From contig JAAEOP010000038.1 in NCBI GenBank assembly GCA_024223125.1, forward strand, positions 1 through 18,942: a DNA stretch of 18,942 bases, read 5' to 3'. The position numbers were made by a program, and so were the translations under genes. The notes under the pieces were generated by a model. The model ran no database searches, had not been told where the DNA came from, and saw only the letters and a program-made list of their open reading frames with translations. The DNA is from Chloroflexota bacterium. GTDB taxonomy: Bacteria > Chloroflexota > Anaerolineae > Promineifilales > Promineifilaceae. Shown piece by piece: positions 14,681 to 18,942 of this stretch; the first letter of the stretch is position 1; every line of letters starts with the position of its first letter.

Positions 14681-15709
14681 ATGATATTCCAACTTGAAAA
14701 GACTTTCCCTAGACTGTGGTCAATTGATTCCGGTATTATCATGGTTGTTACCGATTTACATGGTGATTGGGGTGCCTACCAACGTTATCGTGACCGCTTC
14801 ATTGATCTTCATACTTCTTCAAAAGTTGATTGTCTTGTCCTCGCCGGAGATCTAATTCACTCAGATTCACCTCAAATCACAGATAAATCATTAGATATTG
14901 TTATAGATGTTTTGAAAATGCAGGAACTGTTTGGCGATGCAGTTATCTATCTTTGTGGTAATCACGAGCTACCGCATATTTACAGTTTTGGGTTAAGCAA
15001 GGGCAAAAAAGAGTATACGCCTGCTTTTGAAGCTGCCTTGAGTCAGAGTTTATATCGCCCCCAAGTAACAACTCTTTTTCACTCCCTTCCTTTTTTTGTC
15101 AGGACAAGAGCAGGAGTGAGTATTACACACGCCGGGGCATCTCCCACAATGAGCGATTTTCGAACGGCCGCTAAGATATTCAATTGGGACCATCGCAAAT
15201 ATCTTGCAGAAGCTGAAAGTTTGCTGGCTGACATGGACATTGAGGGAATGCGTCGCGGGTATGCAAAGCTAAGTCAAGTAGACTCTTATGACGAACTTGC
15301 CAGACATTATCTTGCCGTAAATGACAAAAATAACCCACGGTATAATGATCTACTTCGAGGTTTTTTTGCCACCTCGAACCCAGATTATCAATATCTGGAT
15401 TCGGTTTTATTTACAAAGTGCGAATTAGCGTATGGTCAAATTGCGTATTCATCTATGTTGCTGGATCAGCTTAGAAATTTGTCGAATATGTATACTCCCC
15501 AAAAAGTATTAGTTGCTGGTCATATGACAGTATCTGGAGGTCATAAAATTGTGGCCAAACGACATTTGCGTCTTTGCAGTGGGCAACATGCAACTCCCCG
15601 TGAAGCAGGCAAATATTTACTTTTTGATGCCCAGATTCAAATTGAAGACATTTCAAATACACACCCATTCCTTATGATGATAATCTGGATATTGATGTGG
15701 AAAAAGTAG
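14681..15709 (+). CDS. Calcineurin-like metallophosphoesterase, C-terminus disrupted by a frameshift
   Basis: The single-frame reading is 342 residues. Metal motifs of the calcineurin-like phosphoesterase fold are all present: D25-L-H27, G56-D57-L-I-H60, G93-N-H-E96, H150 (ITHAG) and H281-x6-H288 (AGHMTVSGGH). The protein would hydrolyse a phosphomonoester or diester, perhaps a protein or nucleotide phosphate. The last 12 or so residues (after NTHPF) are unnaturally hydrophobic and are an out-of-frame ending; the natural tail continues in another frame (see 15670-15862). Either the gene is recently broken or the sequence has a base error; the catalytic part is intact either way. ATG 14681 gives a plausible N-terminus, although the ribosome site is weak. 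The base composition is more AT-rich than in the neighbouring ParB and M24 genes. Confidence 0.85.
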   Translation: MIFQLEKTFPRLWSIDSGIIMVVTDLHGDWGAYQRYRDRFIDLHTSSKVDCLVLAGDLIHSDSPQITDKSLDIVIDVLKMQELFGDAVIYLCGNHELPHIYSFGLSKGKKEYTPAFEAALSQSLYRPQVTTLFHSLPFFVRTRAGVSITHAGASPTMSDFRTAAKIFNWDHRKYLAEAESLLADMDIEGMRRGYAKLSQVDSYDELARHYLAVNDKNNPRYNDLLRGFFATSNPDYQYLDSVLFTKCELAYGQIAYSSMLLDQLRNLSNMYTPQKVLVAGHMTVSGGHKIVAKRHLRLCSGQHATPREAGKYLLFDAQIQIEDISNTHPFLMMIIWILMWKK

Positions 15710-15862
15710 ATGTGTTGCTGCGTAACGGCCGTGCTATAGAAGCCCTCGATTACGTAGACAGCATTGTCTTAAAAGGTTACCTCGGTTTTGACACCCCCAT
15801 TCATCAAAAACATTCGCAGCGCCTGGGAGCAACTTCGTGACCGGCGCATAAACCGGAAATAA
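15670..15862 (+). pseudogene. Frameshifted C-terminal tail of the metallophosphoesterase
   Basis: From 15670 the -1 frame reads PYDDNLDIDVEKVDVLL, then RNGRAIEALDYVDSIVLKG and YLGFDTP. After the C5 run at 15794-15798 the original frame reads FIKNIRSAWEQLRDRRINRK and stops at 15860-15862. Both stretches look like ordinary soluble protein, while the same DNA in other frames quickly stops. One missing base near 15668-15672 and one extra C at 15794-15798 would restore a protein of about 393 residues. It carries an ACGGCCGT element (15725). Confidence 0.75.
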
Positions 15863-16004
15863 TTCTTCTCCCCTTGTGCTTCAAAGAAAAATCCATTATG
15901 GTACTTCAAGAAAAGTTGGAAAGTAGCCTTTCCCAGCATTGTGTTAGTTAGGATCAATTGCTCAAGCCGGCCTACAAGTCAGCCCAAAAGGAGTATAAGT
16001 AATA

Positions 16005-18158
16005 ATGAAAAAGCAAATTGTTGTTTTGATGTCCACTTTAATATTTTTGTGGGTTGGACTGTCGTTTCTCGGCTCCAACCAGACAAATGCCCTGGCCTTC
16101 CTCAATATTCAAAAACCCTCGACCGCAAACAAAGCTTATGCCGGTTCTTTTGATCATCCTCACAAAATTATTATTGTCACCGACAAACCGACCGATGGTC
16201 TTTCAGTTACCGATATATCTGTGACAGTTGGGGGACTAAACGCCACCGTTACTACTTTATATGAAGCCAGTGAAACCTATGTCATCGAAGCTTTACCGCC
16301 CATGCAAACGGCCGATGGTATTTACGATCTGTCAGTGACGGCCGGATCCGCTACCGGTAGCGCAGCTCAGGCTGTGCAATATGCAAGCGTCAATAACATT
16401 GATGTCGTTTCCGTCATTGACCGTTCTGGCAGCATGGGCACAACAGATATGGCGGCCGCTAAAAATGCGGCCAAACAGTTTGTAGATTTTATGCAATTAG
16501 GTGACCAGATCGGCATTGTTAGCTTTTCTTCAGACGTAACTGTAAATTATCCCTTGACCCTCATCACGTCCGGCGGCAGTAGCGTTATCTTTACAGATGA
16601 TATGGAAAGCGGTGCTGGGAATTGGACGGCCGCTACCCCCTGGGCCTTAATAACAGACACATACCACAGCGCCACAACTGCCTGGAATGTGAATCCTACC
16701 GGAACCAATGTAGGTACAATTTCTACAACCTTAACCAGTAAATCCATTAACCTTTCTGCAGTGGCAAAGCCATATCTTTCATTTTGGGTCAATTCATATT
16801 TCTCTAGCTTAGATGATCTATTTGTGGAATTGTCTAATGATAATGGGGCTACTTGGTCAACGGCCATAGAGTACGAAGATACCGATGATGTCTGGCAGGA
16901 AAAACTTGTTGATATGAGTAGTGTCGCCGGGCAAAGCTCCGTACAAGTTCGATTTTTGTATGATGGTAACCTTGCCAGTTATGATGATGTGTATATTGAT
17001 GATGTGACCGTGCTAGACGGGCTAGATACGCAAACAGCGATCAAAGTAGCCATTGATCAGATTTCTTCTGGCGGAACAACCTCTATTGGTGGCGGATTAC
17101 AGGCGGGGCAGGGTGAACTAACCTCAAGTGGTGATCCTTTGCACCCCCAGGCGCTTATTCTGTTAACCGATGGTTTTGAAAACACAAGCCCTTACGCAGC
17201 CGATGTTTTACCGGCTATAAAATCTGCGGGCACAGTCGTCCATACCATTGGCCTGGGCACACCCACCTCTGTAGATGTGCCCCTTTTACAAAATATTGCC
17301 GCTGAAACTGGAGGAACGTTTAACCTGGCTCCCACATCAGCAGAATTGGCTGGAATTTACAATACGATTGCCGGAGCCGTGACCGGACAGCAAATTTTGT
17401 TTTCTTTTCAAGGTATAGCGCCCGGCGGCAGCACCGTGACAGAAATGGTTCCTGTTGACTCCACTGTTTCCGACGTTACCTTCTCCGTTAGTTGGAGTGG
17501 CAGCTCGCCATTAAACCTGACATTAGAAGATCCTGGTGGCAATCCAATTGACCAAACTGATGCCGCCGCAGATCCAGATATTCAATTTGTGACCGGACAG
17601 GGGTATCAATATTATCGAGTGAAGACACCTATGGCCGGCATCTGGAAAATGCTCATAACAAACAGTACCCTGGCTGCTCTTCATTCCCCATCAGCAGACA
17701 TTAGTTACACAGCTATTGCCTTTGGGCAAACCAATCTGACAATGAATGTGTACACATCGCAAACATTTCCAAAGCCAGGGGAAGATTTAGAAATTGCCGC
17801 TACGCTGGCAGATGACCAACCAATCTTAGGGGCAACAGTTCAGGCAGTTGTGGAATTACCAGACCCAACGGCCGTCAGCCGCAACACACCCAACTGGGCC
17901 GAAACGCCGAATATGACGATTAACGCCACGGCCGCAACCACCATGACCCTGTCGCTCACAGACCCAGACAATGACGGCGTATATGTGGGTGTCATACCAG
18001 GTAGCCAGGTGATAACGGGAACCCATATCTTTGATGTAACTGCTTCTGGTATTTCCAATAGTTCGCCCCCTCTGGCTTTTACCCGACAAACACAATTACT
18101 GGTTAAGGCTGTCAACCTCAATTACAAAATTCATTTACCTGTGGTTATTACGGAATAA
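16005..18158 (+). CDS. Secreted von Willebrand factor A protein with a MAM-like domain nested in the VWA domain
   Basis: A 717-residue exported protein with a signal peptide (hydrophobic 4-22, probable cleavage near 31). The VWA domain has MIDAS motif D139-R-S141-G-S143, T358/T359 in GGTTSIGGGL and D389 (LLTDGFE). Between the strand VSFSSDVTVNYPLTLI and the helix DTQTAIKVAIDQI, residues about 191-340 form a separate MAM-like beta-sandwich (DDMESGAGNW, then YLSFWVNSYFSSLDDLFVEL, then YDDVYIDDV). A VWA-associated beta domain follows (about 465-600), then a further Ig-like stretch and a C-terminal KIHLPVVITE of the kind seen in exported Chloroflexota proteins. The role is probably surface adhesion or binding through a MIDAS metal. 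AAAGGAG lies 10 nt upstream of ATG 16005. Its likely terminator is at 18213. Confidence 0.88.
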   Translation: MKKQIVVLMSTLIFLWVGLSFLGSNQTNALAFLNIQKPSTANKAYAGSFDHPHKIIIVTDKPTDGLSVTDISVTVGGLNATVTTLYEASETYVIEALPPMQTADGIYDLSVTAGSATGSAAQAVQYASVNNIDVVSVIDRSGSMGTTDMAAAKNAAKQFVDFMQLGDQIGIVSFSSDVTVNYPLTLITSGGSSVIFTDDMESGAGNWTAATPWALITDTYHSATTAWNVNPTGTNVGTISTTLTSKSINLSAVAKPYLSFWVNSYFSSLDDLFVELSNDNGATWSTAIEYEDTDDVWQEKLVDMSSVAGQSSVQVRFLYDGNLASYDDVYIDDVTVLDGLDTQTAIKVAIDQISSGGTTSIGGGLQAGQGELTSSGDPLHPQALILLTDGFENTSPYAADVLPAIKSAGTVVHTIGLGTPTSVDVPLLQNIAAETGGTFNLAPTSAELAGIYNTIAGAVTGQQILFSFQGIAPGGSTVTEMVPVDSTVSDVTFSVSWSGSSPLNLTLEDPGGNPIDQTDAAADPDIQFVTGQGYQYYRVKTPMAGIWKMLITNSTLAALHSPSADISYTAIAFGQTNLTMNVYTSQTFPKPGEDLEIAATLADDQPILGATVQAVVELPDPTAVSRNTPNWAETPNMTINATAATTMTLSLTDPDNDGVYVGVIPGSQVITGTHIFDVTASGISNSSPPLAFTRQTQLLVKAVNLNYKIHLPVVITE

Positions 18159-18212
18159 CGGCCGTATTGGATGACAATTCGGACGACATGAAATAGAAAG
18201 CCATCCCTTTTA

Positions 18213-18251
18213 CTCCTTCTCGTTCCACGCGGATTGTGGAACGAGGAGGAG
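18213..18251 (+). terminator. Intrinsic terminator-like hairpin after the VWA gene
   Basis: A 16-bp stem (one G-T pair) runs from CTCCTTCTCGTTCCAC to GTGGAACGAGGAGGAG around the 7-nt loop GCGGATT, followed by ATTGTTTT. The T run is imperfect on the plus strand and absent on the minus strand, so it mainly serves the VWA gene. The same hairpin lies downstream of the convergent CcbP-like gene and may block read-through from both sides. Confidence 0.65.
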
Positions 18252-18274
18252 ATTGTTTTGGGCCAGTTTCTGCA

Positions 18275-18643
18275 TTATCCAAATTCATACCCTCTGCCAA
18301 TCCAATATTGCCAATCCTCAATACCCTGGCGCGTGTTTTCATCCACATCAATCGGCTCTAACTGGTGTAAGGGAACGCCCATTTGGCGACCCATAAACTC
18401 GACTTCTGCTAACATCTCGTAACTGTCATCCTCAGAAATCATGTCGGCAACGGTGATAATTTCGCCCAGTTTAAGCGGGGATTTTCGGAGTTCCTGAATA
18501 CACTTTGCTTGAAATGTAAAAGTCATCGTCTCCGCCAGATAATAATACCAGCCCATCGCCTGTTCTTCCGGGTCATACGCATCCACAATTACCTCATCTT
18601 GAATGCGATTTTCCCGTTCTTCATCTCTTTCTATGCGCGTCAT
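18275..18643 (-). CDS. CcbP-type calcium-binding protein
   Basis: A 122-residue acidic protein matching the pattern of the CcbP family (Pfam 'calcium binding', PF11535). It has R-x2-R-x4, then VIVDAYDPEEQAMGWYYYL, then TFTFQAKC, SPLKLGEIITVADM, VPLHQLEPI and the C-terminal DWQYWIGRGYEF. CcbP of Anabaena binds Ca2+ and buffers it during heterocyst formation; that role is known there and only inferred here. The ATG (18641-18643) overlaps the stop codon of the upstream gene by four bases (ATGA), so the two are coupled. The gene ends in the space shared with the 18213 hairpin. A recognisable terminator with a T run is missing on this strand. Confidence 0.75.
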   Translation of the reverse strand: MTRIERDEERENRIQDEVIVDAYDPEEQAMGWYYYLAETMTFTFQAKCIQELRKSPLKLGEIITVADMISEDDSYEMLAEVEFMGRQMGVPLHQLEPIDVDENTRQGIEDWQYWIGRGYEFG

Positions 18644-18942
18644 CCTGCATACTCCTCTTTTACTTTGGCGGCTAATTCGCGGCGTAAAGCACGATGCCGT
18701 GGGTAGCGGCCAAGTAAATTTTGGTAGAACTGTTTGAATTCTGCCTCACGGCCGTCATAATCAGCTATTTCCCCCAGTATAGCGCAGTAATATGCGGCCG
18801 TGGCGTAGGTTTTACGGCCGTTATCAATATGCAACTGCATCAGGTTACGGTACAAGGTTTCAGCGCGGGTAACGGCCGTTTCCCGATTCAACGTTGGGTT
18901 TAGAGGCAGATAATCACGCAAAAACAGAGTCGGCTCTTTTCC
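18640..18942 (-). CDS. C-terminal part of an unidentified protein (5' end outside window)
   Basis: The frame is open to the right edge and ends at 18640; a TTG at 18919-18921 is only a possible internal start. The visible residues (about 100, ending AAKVKEEYAG) are helical: ETAVTRAETLYRNLMQLHID, then TYATAAYYCAILGEIADYDG, then EFKQFYQNLLGRYPRHRALR. The last segment resembles the C-terminal helical tail of SWIM zinc-finger proteins or a TPR-like repeat (F-x2-Y-x2-L-x2-RY-x-R-x-RAL), but no zinc finger is within the window, so this is a weak guess. It contains three ACGGCCGT elements within about 130 bp. It is translationally coupled to the CcbP-like gene through an ATGA overlap. Confidence 0.6.
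   Translation of the reverse strand, partial: GKEPTLFLRDYLPLNPTLNRETAVTRAETLYRNLMQLHIDNGRKTYATAAYYCAILGEIADYDGREAEFKQFYQNLLGRYPRHRALRRELAAKVKEEYAG

Noticed and set aside
15660..15680. Programmed -1 frameshifting in the metallophosphoesterase
   Set aside because: No X-XXY-YYZ slippery heptamer or following stem is visible, and the second shift at the C5 run would also have to be programmed; base errors or decay are simpler.
18219..18245. GTTCCAC / GTGGAAC arms that resemble a parS half-site pair
   Set aside because: A parS site has the two halves directly joined; here 7 bases separate them and the arms extend into a 16-bp stem, so a terminator-like hairpin is the better reading.

Overview
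The window is most probably chromosomal DNA of a member of the Chloroflexota (Anaerolineae-like). This is an inference. It rests on secreted proteins with Thr/Pro-rich linkers and a terminal 'LPVV'-type tail, tandem SAF/CpaB-type proteins, a membrane-anchored PAS histidine kinase, roughly 50% GC, and widespread Shine-Dalgarno plus some SD-less starts. No insertion sequence, phage gene or CRISPR array was seen. A strong genome-wide-type signature runs through it: the 8-bp palindrome ACGGCCGT occurs about 28 times by eye, against about 0.3 expected by chance. It lies in all reading frames and on genes of both strands, like the HIP1 element of cyanobacteria.

Layout. 1-1933 (+): 3' part of a secreted zinc metallopeptidase with a C-terminal MAM-like beta-sandwich domain. 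1971-2493: an RNA locus with tRNA-Sec (UCA) on the minus strand. Back to back with it lies a plus-strand operon tRNA-Phe, tRNA-Gly, tRNA-Cys, with a good sigma70 promoter and a clear terminator. 2654-4390 (+): M3 oligoendopeptidase. 4580-5242 (+): DtxR-family regulator preceded by a perfect 10+10 bp palindrome, meeting tail to tail with no spacing (5243-5947, -) an NrtR-like Nudix/winged-helix regulator. 6135-10720 (-): FtsB/DivIC-like protein, orphan histidine kinase, then two tandem CpaB/SAF-domain proteins. 10849-13404 (+): PfkB sugar kinase, ParA and ParB as an overlapping operon; ParB carries an internal 33-residue tandem duplication. 13461-14654 (+): M24 peptidase. 14681-15862 (+): metallophosphoesterase whose C-terminal end is shifted out of and back into frame. 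16005-18158 (+): secreted VWA protein whose VWA domain is interrupted by a MAM-like module. 18275-18942 (-): CcbP-type calcium-binding protein and the C-terminal end of a gene continuing past the window.

How they work together. The window is mostly housekeeping and envelope functions rather than one coherent pathway. ParA and ParB partition chromosomes. FtsB-like and CpaB-like proteins and the kinase sit at the membrane. The first peptidase and the VWA protein are exported and share the same accessory fold. The two regulators control metal and NAD metabolism in other organisms, but no target gene is next to them here. tRNA-Sec implies that the organism decodes UGA as selenocysteine, although no selenoprotein was found in this window.

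The points most worth following are the ACGGCCGT element and its deserts, the duplicated module in ParB, the VWA/MAM nesting, the DtxR protein that has lost expected metal ligands, and the frameshift pair in the metallophosphoesterase. Nothing here is, on its own, a clearly new multi-gene system.
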